Source of the DNA: Scatomorpha sp036653715
GTDB taxonomy: Bacteria > Bacillota > Clostridia > Oscillospirales > Oscillospiraceae
NCBI GenBank assembly: GCA_036653715.1
Contig: JAVVTL010000036.1
Coordinates: 1-17,025 of the forward strand
Reading direction: 5' to 3'
DNA length: 17,025 nt
Shown here: positions 7,384-14,639 of the stretch, in pieces
Layout: every line of letters starts with the position of its first letter
Numbering within the stretch: position 1 is the stretch's first letter
Notes under the pieces: model-generated
Databases searched by the model: none
Told to the model about the DNA's origin: nothing
The model's input: only the letters and a program-made list of their open reading frames with translations
Position numbers and translations under genes: made by a program

Positions 7384-7429
7384 GGAGAGTCCCGCTCTCC
7401 TTCAAAAACAACATCAGAGGTGCAACATT

Positions 7430-7660
7430 ATGTGCAAAAATCACTGCCTGCGCGACGTGCCTCCGGGCGGCTGTGCCGTCATCGCGCGACTTGACACGCG
7501 CGGCGCAATGCGCAGGCGTCTGCTGGACATCGGACTTATAGAGGGCACGCGGGTCGAGTGCCTCGGGCGCGCGCCCTCCGGCGACCCCGCCGCCTACCTC
7601 ATACGCGGTGCCGTCATCGCCCTGCGGCGCGAGGACTGTCGGGACATAATCATATGCTGA
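7430..7660 (+). CDS. feoA: FeoA ferrous iron transport accessory protein
   Basis: A 76-aa SH3-like FeoA-domain protein, normal for this family. It contains the characteristic LRDVPPGGCAVIARLD start and the MRRRLLDIGLIEGTRVECLG core, ending in IRGAVIALRREDCRDIII. I chose the ATG at 7430 because AGAGG lies about 9 nt upstream and the FeoA fold begins immediately after; the longer reading from 7364 adds an unconserved tail. It is transcribed on plus, 13 nt ahead of feoB, and divergently from znuA. It is thought to bind or regulate FeoB at the membrane. Its position between two metal-import systems suggests a metal-acquisition island. Confidence 0.93.
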   Translation: MCKNHCLRDVPPGGCAVIARLDTRGAMRRRLLDIGLIEGTRVECLGRAPSGDPAAYLIRGAVIALRREDCRDIIIC

Positions 7661-7673
7661 GGGAGGGGCGCAC

Positions 7674-9560
7674 ATGGGACTGACAAAAGACTCCGTCGGC
7701 AGAAACGCCGCCGACACGACGCCTGTCATAAAGAAGAAGGCCCCGGGTGAAAAAATAATCGCGCTGGCTGGAAACCCGAACGTCGGCAAGAGCACGGTAT
7801 TTAACGCGCTCACGGGAATGAATCAGCACACCGGCAACTGGCCCGGAAAAACCGTCGCCATAGCCCGCGGGCGCTGTGAGACAAAAGCCGGCGCTTACAT
7901 ACTCGTCGATTTGCCCGGCACCTATTCCCTCTCCGCCCGCTCCGTCGAGGAGACCGTGGCAAAGGATTTTATATGCTCCGGCATACCCGACGCCGTCTGC
8001 GTCGTCTGCGACGCCACCTGCCTTGAACGCAACCTCATTTTAGTCCTGCAGGTGCTCGACACCGGCGTGCCCGTCATCGTCTGCGTGAATCTCATGGACG
8101 AGGCGCGGCGCAAGGGCATATCGGTGAACACCTGTCTTCTGTCCCTGCGGCTCGGCACGCCCGTTGTCGGCGTCTCCGCCCGCGCGGCGGGAACGCTGCT
8201 CCCGCTCACGGACGCCATGGACGCCTTGACGGAGCTTCCGCGCCCCGACTGCGTCACCTCCGACTCTCGCGCCTATGTACGCCGCGCCGAGGCGCTGACG
8301 CGCGAGACGGTCACCTGCGAGCGCGAGGACTATGACCGCCGAGACAGGCGCATAGACCGCATTCTCACAAGCCGTCTCGGCGGCTATCCCTGTATGCTCC
8401 TGCTGCTCGCGCTTGTTTTTTGGCTGACGCTTCAGGGCGCAAATTACCCCTCCGCGCTGCTCTCGTCGCTGTTTTTCAAGCTTCAGGACGTTTTGCTCGT
8501 TTGGGCAAACGCGCTCGGCGTCCCGCCCTTCCTGCGGGACTCGATGATACTCGGCGTCTACAGGACGCTTGCGTGGGTGGTGTCCGTCATGCTGCCGCCC
8601 ATGGCGATATTTTTCCCGCTGTTCACGCTCTTGGAGGACGTGGGCTTTCTGCCGCGAGTCGCCTATAACCTTGACAGCGGCTTTAAAAAATGCAGCGCCT
8701 GCGGCAAACAGGCGCTGACGATGTGTCTCGGCTTCGGCTGCAACGCGGCGGGGGTTGCCGGCTGCAGAATAATTGACTCCGAGCGCGAGCGGCTCATCGC
8801 CATAATCACCAACAGCTTTGTGCCCTGCAACGGGCGCTTCCCGACCATTATCGCAATAATCACCATGTTTTTCGCATGGGGCGGAGGGCTTGGCGGCACG
8901 CTTTTTTCCGCGCTGCTGCTGACGCTCGTCATACTCCTTGGTGTGCTGATGACCTTTGTCGCATCGCGGATTCTCTCCGCCACAATACTCAAGGGTGCGC
9001 CTTCGTCCTTCACGCTCGAGCTTCCGCCATATCGCAAGCCGGAAATCGGCAAGGTCATCGTGCGCTCCATATTTGACAGGACGCTTTTTGTGCTCGGCAG
9101 AGCCGTCGTCGTCGCAGCGCCGGCGGGGCTTATAATCTGGCTCATGGCGAACATCTCCGTCGGCACGGACTCGCTGCTCGGCGTCTGCGCGGATTTTCTT
9201 GACCCCTTTGCCCGCCTCATCGGCCTTGACGGCGTGATTCTCATGGCGTTTATACTCGGCTTCCCGGCAAACGAGATAGTCGTGCCGATAATCATAATGG
9301 CGTACCTTGCGGAGGGCGGGATATTGGAGCTGTCGAATCTCACGGCTCTGAGAGCGCTGCTGCTCACAAACGGCTGGAGCTTGCAGACCGCCGTCTCCAT
9401 GCTGCTCTTTTCGCTCTTTCACTGGCCCTGCTCCACGACGCTCATAACCGTCTACAAGGAGACGGGGAGCGCAAAATGGACCGCCGCCGCCTTCCTCGCG
9501 CCCACCCTCACCGGACTTTTCGTCTGTTTCGCCTTCAATCTCCTGTGCCTGCTTATTTGA
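7674..9560 (+). CDS. feoB: FeoB ferrous iron transporter
   Basis: A 628-aa inner-membrane Fe(II) transporter with an N-terminal G domain. G1 is GNPNVGKST (33-41), G2 Thr60 is in NWPGKTVA, G3 is DLPG (79-82), G4 is NLMD (139-142) and G5 is SAR (168-170). A helical spacer follows to about residue 225. The membrane part has paired Gate regions, including GFGCNAAGVAGCRIIDSERERL and PCNGRFP, the clostridial variant of the Gate/core motifs. A roughly 26-residue tail precedes the G domain. It is shorter than the ~770-aa E. coli FeoB, but in range for Firmicutes. The start is supported by GGGAGGGG 5 nt before ATG. No FeoC gene follows; the next gene is convergent. Confidence 0.96.
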   Translation: MGLTKDSVGRNAADTTPVIKKKAPGEKIIALAGNPNVGKSTVFNALTGMNQHTGNWPGKTVAIARGRCETKAGAYILVDLPGTYSLSARSVEETVAKDFICSGIPDAVCVVCDATCLERNLILVLQVLDTGVPVIVCVNLMDEARRKGISVNTCLLSLRLGTPVVGVSARAAGTLLPLTDAMDALTELPRPDCVTSDSRAYVRRAEALTRETVTCEREDYDRRDRRIDRILTSRLGGYPCMLLLLALVFWLTLQGANYPSALLSSLFFKLQDVLLVWANALGVPPFLRDSMILGVYRTLAWVVSVMLPPMAIFFPLFTLLEDVGFLPRVAYNLDSGFKKCSACGKQALTMCLGFGCNAAGVAGCRIIDSERERLIAIITNSFVPCNGRFPTIIAIITMFFAWGGGLGGTLFSALLLTLVILLGVLMTFVASRILSATILKGAPSSFTLELPPYRKPEIGKVIVRSIFDRTLFVLGRAVVVAAPAGLIIWLMANISVGTDSLLGVCADFLDPFARLIGLDGVILMAFILGFPANEIVVPIIIMAYLAEGGILELSNLTALRALLLTNGWSLQTAVSMLLFSLFHWPCSTTLITVYKETGSAKWTAAAFLAPTLTGLFVCFAFNLLCLLI

Positions 9561-9566
9561 GCGCGC

Positions 9567-9618
9567 CAAAATAAAATGCGGGACAATCTCGCCGCCCAAA
9601 CGGCTTGCTTGCCCCGCA
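9567..9618 (-). terminator. Intrinsic terminator of the arsR-type gene
   Basis: On the minus strand TGCGGGGCAA pairs with TTGTCCCGCA (10 bp, one G-T), with a small inner CCG/CGG stem, and is followed by TTTTATTTT. It lies 25 nt past the ArsR stop. A second small hairpin (GCGGC-AGGA-GCCGC, 9628-9641) directly follows the stop codon. No separate terminator for convergent feoB is clear. Confidence 0.75.
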
Positions 9619-9642
9619 CAAAGGTATGCGGCTCCTGCCGCG

Positions 9643-9966
9643 CTATCGCAAATTTTTGCAGTCTGAATAGAATTTGTTTATCATCTGCTGAGCCGTCTCA
9701 AGGAAGGGGATGATGGTGACGCCGTAGTAGTTTTCGTTTCCGCGCGACTCGATGGTCACAAGGCCGGCGTCCTTTAAGATTTTAAGGTGATGAGATACGG
9801 CAGGGCGCGACAAATTCACCCTCGAGGTTATTGTGCCGACATTCATGGCGCCCTCATTGGACAGGAGAAGCATTATGTCTCTCCTTGTGGGGTTCGTGAA
9901 GCACTCAAACGCGGGTATGCACTCGTCAACCAATTCGACTATATCCGGGTGGTCTTTTATTCCCAT
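9643..9966 (-). CDS. ArsR family winged helix-turn-helix repressor
   Basis: A 107-aa transcription regulator of the ArsR/SmtB fold. The NPTRRDIMLLLS opening helix and the helix-turn-helix VGTITSRVNLSRPAVSHHLKI (residues 43-63) are followed by the beta-wing GLVTIESRGNENYYGV. It lacks the ELCVCDL metal-sensing motif and the C-terminal DxHx10H zinc site. Cys16, Cys22 and Cys103 are the only cysteines. The start at 9966 has GAGG 7 nt upstream. It has its own consensus promoter, placed right behind the kinase gene, and a dyad over the -10 that suggests autorepression. It could control the neighbouring metal genes, the RLP operon or only itself; the signal is unknown. Confidence 0.9.
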   Translation of the reverse strand: MGIKDHPDIVELVDECIPAFECFTNPTRRDIMLLLSNEGAMNVGTITSRVNLSRPAVSHHLKILKDAGLVTIESRGNENYYGVTIIPFLETAQQMINKFYSDCKNLR

Positions 9967-9989
9967 TACCCTACCTCAATCGTCTTTGA

Positions 9990-10003
9990 ATAATTGAAAT
10001 TAT
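9990..10003. promoter_or_regulatory. Candidate ArsR operator over the arsR -10
   Basis: ATAATT-GA-AATTAT, a perfect 6-2-6 dyad overlapping the TATAAT box, is well placed for autorepression by the encoded regulator. This is inferred from position and symmetry. Confidence 0.5.
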
Positions 10004-10027
10004 AAGGGCAGCGCCTCCCGTTGTCAA
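9999..10027 (-). promoter_or_regulatory. Consensus sigma-A promoter of the arsR-type gene
   Basis: On the minus strand TTGACA (10022-10027), a 17-bp spacer and TATAAT (9999-10004): exact consensus in both hexamers and spacing. Such a strong promoter is usually tightly repressed, consistent with the dyad overlapping the -10. Confidence 0.9.
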
Positions 10028-10032
10028 CGCGT

Positions 10033-11544
10033 TTACTTCATTTTGTCCTCTGCCCAGACGATGCTGCCGCGCACGGCGGCGTCCCAGCTGTTTTCGCGCT
10101 CTGTGCGCTCCTTACCCGATATTTGCGGCTGGAACACCTTTTCGACATGGTGCAGGCGCTTCAAAGCGTCAAAGTCCGCCCAAACGCCCATTGCGAGGCC
10201 GCTCATATAAAGCGCGCCGAGGCTTGTCGCCTCCTTGCACTCACTGCGGTCAATGCATTTGCCCATCATGTCCGCCATGCTCTGCATGACAAAGTCGTTG
10301 TTTGCGACGCCGCCGTCCGCGGACAGGCGGGTGATGCCCATCTTTATCTTTGCCTTTTTCACCTCTTTGCGCATGATGTCATAGGTGTCCTTCGACTGAT
10401 AGGCGATGGATTCCAGCGCCGCGCGGACAATATGCGCGGGTGTGATGCCCGCCGACAGCCCAAATATCGCGCCCCTTGCGCTGTCAAGGACTTTCGGCGC
10501 GGACATGCCGTAAAATGTGGAGACAAACTTTATGCCGTGGGTATCCGGCACCGACCTTGCCATCTCGGCGGTATCCGGTGTCTCCGCCACAAAATTCATG
10601 GACTTCAGCCAGTCCATCAGGCCGCCGCAGAAATAAAAGCCCATCTCGTAGTTATATGAGACCTTGCCCTTTACGTTCCAGCCGATGGTGCTCAGAAGCT
10701 TAAAGGATGACTTATGCCTATGGCCGACATTCAGGCACATAAGCCCGGCGGTTCCGAGGGATATCTTGCCCTGTCCCTCCTCAAAGCACTGCTGACCGAA
10801 GGTGGCGCTCTGTTGGTCTCCCAGCACGCCGGCAATAGGTATAGGCCTGTCAAAGACGTCTACCATGTCTCCGAAAACGCTGTCGCTCGGCAGAACATTT
10901 TCCGCCACCATGCAGCGCGGAATATTAAACATCTTGAGCATGTCGTCGTCCCATTGCAGGGTGTTGATATTGAAAAGCTGCGTCCTTGAGGCACCGGACT
11001 GCTCCGCCACAAAGGTCTGTTTTCCGGTCATATTGTATATGAGCCAGGTGTCCACGGTTCCGAAGCAGAGCTGCCCGTTATTGGCTCTGTCGCGCAGGCC
11101 GGGTAAATTGTCCAGCATCCATTCCACCTTCACGGCGGGGAAGAATGAGGTTATGATGAGTCCCGTTTTCATGTGGAGCTTGAGCAGGTTTAGCGGGTTT
11201 TTGTTTAGCTTTTCGCAGTATTCGTCTGTGCGGCGGTCAAGCCAAACTATGCAGTTGTAAACAGGCTCTCCCGTCTCTCTGTCCCAAACAATTGCGGATT
11301 CGCGCTGGGCGGTCATGCCCACGGATATGATATCCTCTGTGGAAATGCCTGACTCCTCCACTGCTTTTTGTATGACTTCCTTTGTGCTCAGCCAAAGCTC
11401 ATTTGCATCGCACTCGAACCAACCGGGCTTGGGATAGAGATTTTCTATCAGCTTTTGAGCATAGTGCACCCGATTTCCATCCGTATCAAACACTGTGGCG
11501 CGGGTGCTGGAGGTGCCCTCGTCAATAACGATTATGTATTTCAT
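10033..11544 (-). CDS. FGGY carbohydrate kinase, glycerol-kinase-like
   Basis: A 503-aa two-domain sugar/polyol kinase, the length of GlpK and clearly alignable to it. IDEGTSSTRATVFD (7-20) is the phosphate-binding loop with Asp8; MTAQRES (77-83), IVWLDRRT (99-106), GTVDTWLIYNMTG (162-174), GASRTQLFNI (184-193), GDQQSATFGQ (242-251, catalytic-base Asp243) and RGAIFGLSAG (357-366) follow in GlpK order. Of the glycerol-contact residues, Arg81, Glu82, Trp101, Asp243 and Gln244 are kept, but E. coli Tyr135 corresponds to Phe134 and Phe270 to Leu268. The substrate may therefore be a polyol or ketose other than glycerol. AAGGAG lies 6 nt before the start. It is last in the RLP operon, 20 nt after the dehydrogenase gene. 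No terminator is visible behind it, so transcripts may run into the ArsR gene. Confidence 0.92.
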   Translation of the reverse strand: MKYIIVIDEGTSSTRATVFDTDGNRVHYAQKLIENLYPKPGWFECDANELWLSTKEVIQKAVEESGISTEDIISVGMTAQRESAIVWDRETGEPVYNCIVWLDRRTDEYCEKLNKNPLNLLKLHMKTGLIITSFFPAVKVEWMLDNLPGLRDRANNGQLCFGTVDTWLIYNMTGKQTFVAEQSGASRTQLFNINTLQWDDDMLKMFNIPRCMVAENVLPSDSVFGDMVDVFDRPIPIAGVLGDQQSATFGQQCFEEGQGKISLGTAGLMCLNVGHRHKSSFKLLSTIGWNVKGKVSYNYEMGFYFCGGLMDWLKSMNFVAETPDTAEMARSVPDTHGIKFVSTFYGMSAPKVLDSARGAIFGLSAGITPAHIVRAALESIAYQSKDTYDIMRKEVKKAKIKMGITRLSADGGVANNDFVMQSMADMMGKCIDRSECKEATSLGALYMSGLAMGVWADFDALKRLHHVEKVFQPQISGKERTERENSWDAAVRGSIVWAEDKMK

Positions 11545-11564
11545 TCTCGTCTCCTTTTTTTGTG

Positions 11565-12605
11565 TTACGGCCTAAAAACCGGCTTCATTACCTTACCCTG
11601 CTCCATCATGACAACAGCGTTCGCAAAGTCTTCAAACGCCATCGGATTGGCATATGCGGCGGCGTTTAGCTTTTTTTCTCTTATCATGTCAAAGCTCTTG
11701 TCAAAGTCCGCAAGGTTTGCGCCGTAGGCACCGTGGATTGAGAGCTGCTTGTAGTGGATGAGGTTCACGTTGAGCGCGACCATTTCCTGCTCGTCGGGCA
11801 GACCGCTGAAGAAAAGCGCATGGCCGTTCGGGCGCAGCAGCTCCAATGATTGCGTATATGCGGCTGGCGAGGAGCAGGCGAGTATTGCGAGGTCAAAGCC
11901 CATGCCGTTTGTATATTTTTTTGTAAATTCGTAGAGGTCCTCATTCAGAGGACAGACGCTCGCATCCGGCTCCACGACTTGGCGGAGCATCTCAATGCGT
12001 TCGGCGTTGATGTCGTCAACGACACAACGTATTCCGAGCTGCTGCAAAACCTCTACGTTCATGGCTCCAACGGGTCCCGCGCCTATTATAATAGCATTTT
12101 TGCATTCTGACAGCGGCAAAACGTCGTGGGAATGGAATATATTTGTGTACGGCTCAATCATGACGGCTTCCTCATCCGTCATATCGTCCGGCAGACGATA
12201 CAGCTTTCCTCGCTCCGCAAGGTCGCGGCTGATCGGCATATATTCCGCAAAGCCGCCCTGATAGTCCGGGCGGGGATCGTAGCCGAGCGCCTGAACTTTT
12301 ATGTCTGAGCACATGCACTCCATGCCGTTTTTGCAGAAAAAGCACTCGCCGCAAACTGCGGCGATGCATGGCATCACACGCTCGCCGACTTTGTATTTTT
12401 CGCATTGACTTTCGGCGACAATGCCGACTATCTCGTGGCCTAAAATCACCGGGTGATGATGCGCTCCGGAGCGAAGCTTCCGCAAATCGGAGCCGCAAAG
12501 CCCCACTATGCTGACCTTCAGCAGAACGCCTCCCTCGGGGCACTTTGTCTTCGCTGTGTCCTCAAGTCTGAAATCGTTTGCACCGTGCAAAACTATTGCT
12601 CTCAT
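11565..12605 (-). CDS. Zinc-dependent medium-chain dehydrogenase (sorbitol/threonine dehydrogenase type)
   Basis: A 346-aa MDR-superfamily alcohol/polyol dehydrogenase. Catalytic zinc ligands are Cys37 (GLCGSD), His57-Glu58 (GHE) and Glu151 (EPYTN). A structural zinc lobe is intact, Cys85, 88, 91 and 99 in C-x2-C-x2-C-x7-C spacing. The Rossmann motif is GAGPVG (175-180), followed by acidic residues at the end of the second strand (VVDDIN, 195-200), which favours NAD over NADP. The ATG at 12605 has GGAGG 7 nt upstream; an ORF extension to 12632 lies upstream of that site. It sits between the RLP and kinase genes and should interconvert a hydroxyl and a keto group on the operon's carbohydrate (inference). 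Substrate unknown. Confidence 0.92.
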   Translation of the reverse strand: MRAIVLHGANDFRLEDTAKTKCPEGGVLLKVSIVGLCGSDLRKLRSGAHHHPVILGHEIVGIVAESQCEKYKVGERVMPCIAAVCGECFFCKNGMECMCSDIKVQALGYDPRPDYQGGFAEYMPISRDLAERGKLYRLPDDMTDEEAVMIEPYTNIFHSHDVLPLSECKNAIIIGAGPVGAMNVEVLQQLGIRCVVDDINAERIEMLRQVVEPDASVCPLNEDLYEFTKKYTNGMGFDLAILACSSPAAYTQSLELLRPNGHALFFSGLPDEQEMVALNVNLIHYKQLSIHGAYGANLADFDKSFDMIREKKLNAAAYANPMAFEDFANAVVMMEQGKVMKPVFRP

Positions 12606-12634
12606 GGTTATTCCTCCTTTATGATTCTGCACCG

Positions 12635-12660
12635 AGGCCCCGTACCGAGATACGGGGCCT
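12635..12660. other. Intercistronic stem-loop between the RLP and dehydrogenase genes
   Basis: AGGCCCCGTA and TACGGGGCCT form a perfect 10-bp stem with a 6-base loop in the 66-nt gap. No T-run follows on the minus strand, so it is more likely an mRNA stability or processing element than a terminator. Confidence 0.6.
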
Positions 12661-12671
12661 ACGGCGCTATA

Positions 12672-13979
12672 TTATTTCATCAGCTCAAAGTTCTTTTTTT
12701 CTCCGCCCCACATGTCAAGGGCAACGGCAAGCTCCTCATGGTCCTTGGCATACTCGGCAAGAGGAATTCCCGCCATGGACGCATCTATTGCCTGACGCAT
12801 GGAACGTGCTCCCGCTTCGCTGCCCATCCTGTGGCCGTGGACTGCTCCGCCGGCGGCAAGGATAATGTCGGAGCCAAGCTCCTTGATGCACTGGGGTACT
12901 ATTGCCTGAGTGGTGCCGCCGGAGCAGGCCATCATCATCGGCTTGATGTTGAACCACGGCTGGCTCATGTTGTGGGCGGTGCGCAGATAGTCGCGCATGC
13001 CGAGCGGGAACTTGCCGTAGGGCGTGCCCATAATTGCAAAGTCGCCGCCGGCAAGTCTTGCCAGCTTGCCAACCATGAGAGGGGCATCCACGCCGTAATA
13101 CGGCGAGCTTACCATAGCGCCGGCAAAGTCAACGTGCGCCAGCACGGGAACCTGTATGTTGGGGTCCTCGGTTATCATGCGGGAGGCCGAGAAGCCCACC
13201 GTGTAAAAGTTTATCATCAGGGAGCTTGCGCCGGCGTCTATCGCGCGATAGGCATTATCCTTCAGGCGGGAAACGTCGTCCGTGATGTTAACGGCGTGGA
13301 GCGTCTTTTCGCCCGTCTCCTGATAGACCTGGTCCGCCGCTTCTTTAAAGAGCTTTACGCGCTCGACGAGCGGGCAGTGGAAGCGGTCGGCGGGCATAAG
13401 CTCGTCGTCCTTTATGATGTCGCAGCCGCCCTTGGCAGCGGCATAGAAGATATCTCTGCCCTGCTGGGGAGTCCAGCCGATATTCGGCTTTATCATGGCG
13501 TTCAGCAGCGGTCTGCCCTGCACGCCAAGGATGTCCCTTATGCCCTGAGTGCCGAACTTGGGGCCCGTAAACTGCTTCACATAGCTCTCGGGGAAGGCTA
13601 TGTCGAGCATGCGAACCTTGCCTGCGGAGGAAATATTGCCGAGCAATGTTGAGAAAATCATGGGGATATCCGCGCCGAAGTTGTCGGGCGGGAACGCCAG
13701 CTGGATGATATAGGAGGTCTCGGGAGCCGCTATCTCCGCCTCGGTGTTTCCCGGAATCGGGAAAACGGAGACGACGCGGGCACCAAAGCGGCGCTTCAGC
13801 TCCTCGGTTTCGCCGGAGACGGCGGTCCATGTGCCGGTTGTCTGCTCGTCCGCGAGAGCCATTGCAAAGGCCTCGACATTTTTGGTGGCGGCTACCACAA
13901 GATAGGTGACTACCGTGTAGTCGTTTTTGTACGCGACCTCGGGGAAGTCGTACAGCATGTTGAATTTCTCGTTTGACAT
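12672..13979 (-). CDS. RuBisCO-like protein (form IV-type large subunit homologue)
   Basis: A 435-aa RuBisCO large-chain family protein. The N-domain keeps Glu45, Thr50 and Trp51 (EQTTGTW, spinach Glu60/Thr65/Trp66) and Asn115 (Asn123). The barrel keeps Lys164 in IKPNIG (Lys175), the carbamate motif KDDE (190-193; Lys201, Asp203, Glu204), Ser353-Gly-Gly (Ser379 region) and Gly377-Gly378. GTPYGK (318-323) aligns with loop 6 GTVVGK, giving Lys323 for Lys334. Lys177 is Asn166, and His327 and Arg295 appear lost; His282 lies near His294. It is therefore probably not a CO2-fixing enzyme but an enolase, isomerase or decarboxylase acting on a phosphorylated keto compound (family knowledge plus inference). 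AAGGAG lies 7 nt before the ATG. It is 21 nt behind an MtnX-like phosphatase gene. Confidence 0.93.
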   Translation of the reverse strand: MSNEKFNMLYDFPEVAYKNDYTVVTYLVVAATKNVEAFAMALADEQTTGTWTAVSGETEELKRRFGARVVSVFPIPGNTEAEIAAPETSYIIQLAFPPDNFGADIPMIFSTLLGNISSAGKVRMLDIAFPESYVKQFTGPKFGTQGIRDILGVQGRPLLNAMIKPNIGWTPQQGRDIFYAAAKGGCDIIKDDELMPADRFHCPLVERVKLFKEAADQVYQETGEKTLHAVNITDDVSRLKDNAYRAIDAGASSLMINFYTVGFSASRMITEDPNIQVPVLAHVDFAGAMVSSPYYGVDAPLMVGKLARLAGGDFAIMGTPYGKFPLGMRDYLRTAHNMSQPWFNIKPMMMACSGGTTQAIVPQCIKELGSDIILAAGGAVHGHRMGSEAGARSMRQAIDASMAGIPLAEYAKDHEELAVALDMWGGEKKNFELMK

Positions 13980-14000
13980 AGTTGTTCTCCTTATTAATAA

Positions 14001-14639
14001 TTATTTGTTCGTTATTTTTAGCTTCTTTATATTCTCCGCAACATCGAAAAAATCGGTGAAGCGGTGGAATGACATGTTTTGTTTTTGCAGATGGTCGGCA
14101 AGCTCGTCGCAGGCGAAAATCACATCCGCGTCCTTGATTATCTCAAAATCCGTGTTTCCGTCGCCGATACAGACCACCCTATCGCAGTCATATTCTTTGA
14201 GGACGAGGCGCTTTGCCAAAATCTCATTCCCGTCATCATACTGCGCCGTAAGTCCGAAAAACTCGCCGTCCGTCGAGACTTCAAGCGCGTGCAGTCCGTA
14301 TATCAGAGGCATGTAATCACGAAGCGCCGTCTCCGATATGATTTTCAGCCCGCCGGATATTACGACAAAGGGAATGTCGTTTTCCTTGAGCAGCTCCAAA
14401 AGCTCGCGGAAGCCCGGGCGCAGCTCGATGGTCTTGGATAATTCGATAATCGCGTCATGGCAGGTGGACGGAATGTGCTCGATATAGTGCCTCACGCCCT
14501 CGGAGAGCGTTGTCGTTCCGTTCATTACCGAGCGCTCGACCTCCGGGTCCGCACCGACCGAGAATTTTCGAAGCACCTCCGCAAAGGTGTTATTGTAGGA
14601 TATTGTGCCGTCAAAATCGGAGAATACGATATACCTCAT
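14001..14639 (-). CDS. HAD superfamily phosphatase, MtnX-like
   Basis: A 212-aa HAD hydrolase. Motif I is DFDGT (8-12, nucleophile Asp8 and acid/base Asp10), motif II is VISGG (93-97), and motif III/IV is IGDGNTD (158-164). The residues between, such as EGVRHYIEHIPS and PGFRELLELLKENDIPFVVISGG, resemble Bacillus MtnX (2-hydroxy-3-keto-5-methylthiopentenyl-1-phosphate phosphatase); the tail (CDELADHLQKQNMSFHRFTD) also fits. A SerB-like phosphatase is the alternative. The ATG overlaps the CYTH gene's stop (ATGA) and AAGGAGG is 7 nt upstream. In Bacillus, MtnX acts right after the RLP enolase MtnW, so pairing with an RLP is meaningful, although other salvage genes are absent. Confidence 0.85.
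   Translation of the reverse strand: MRYIVFSDFDGTISYNNTFAEVLRKFSVGADPEVERSVMNGTTTLSEGVRHYIEHIPSTCHDAIIELSKTIELRPGFRELLELLKENDIPFVVISGGLKIISETALRDYMPLIYGLHALEVSTDGEFFGLTAQYDDGNEILAKRLVLKEYDCDRVVCIGDGNTDFEIIKDADVIFACDELADHLQKQNMSFHRFTDFFDVAENIKKLKITNK

Noticed and set aside
7340..7813. 157-aa minus-strand open frame across feoA and the start of feoB
   Set aside because: Antisense to two recognised genes and without domain features.
8040..9599. 519-aa minus-strand open frame opposite feoB
   Set aside because: It is antisense to a fully conserved FeoB, rich in Arg, Glu, His and Gly with no domain, and has the usual look of a GC-rich shadow frame.
10005..10021. Possible terminator of the kinase operon in GGGAGGCGCTGCCC
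   Set aside because: The stem is too weak, lacks a T-run and lies in the spacer of the ArsR promoter.
10033..11544. Calling the FGGY kinase glpK
   Set aside because: Two glycerol-contact residues differ and the context is not glycerol metabolism.
12453..13652. 399-aa plus-strand open frame opposite the RLP and dehydrogenase genes
   Set aside because: It crosses two clearly coding genes on the other strand, has no recognisable domain and no ribosome binding site of note.
12672..14639. Calling the RLP and HAD genes mtnW and mtnX of methionine salvage
   Set aside because: MtnK, MtnA, MtnB and MtnD genes are not present, and the RLP has Asn where the MtnW enolase is thought to carry its catalytic Lys. 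The similarity is noted but gene symbols withheld.
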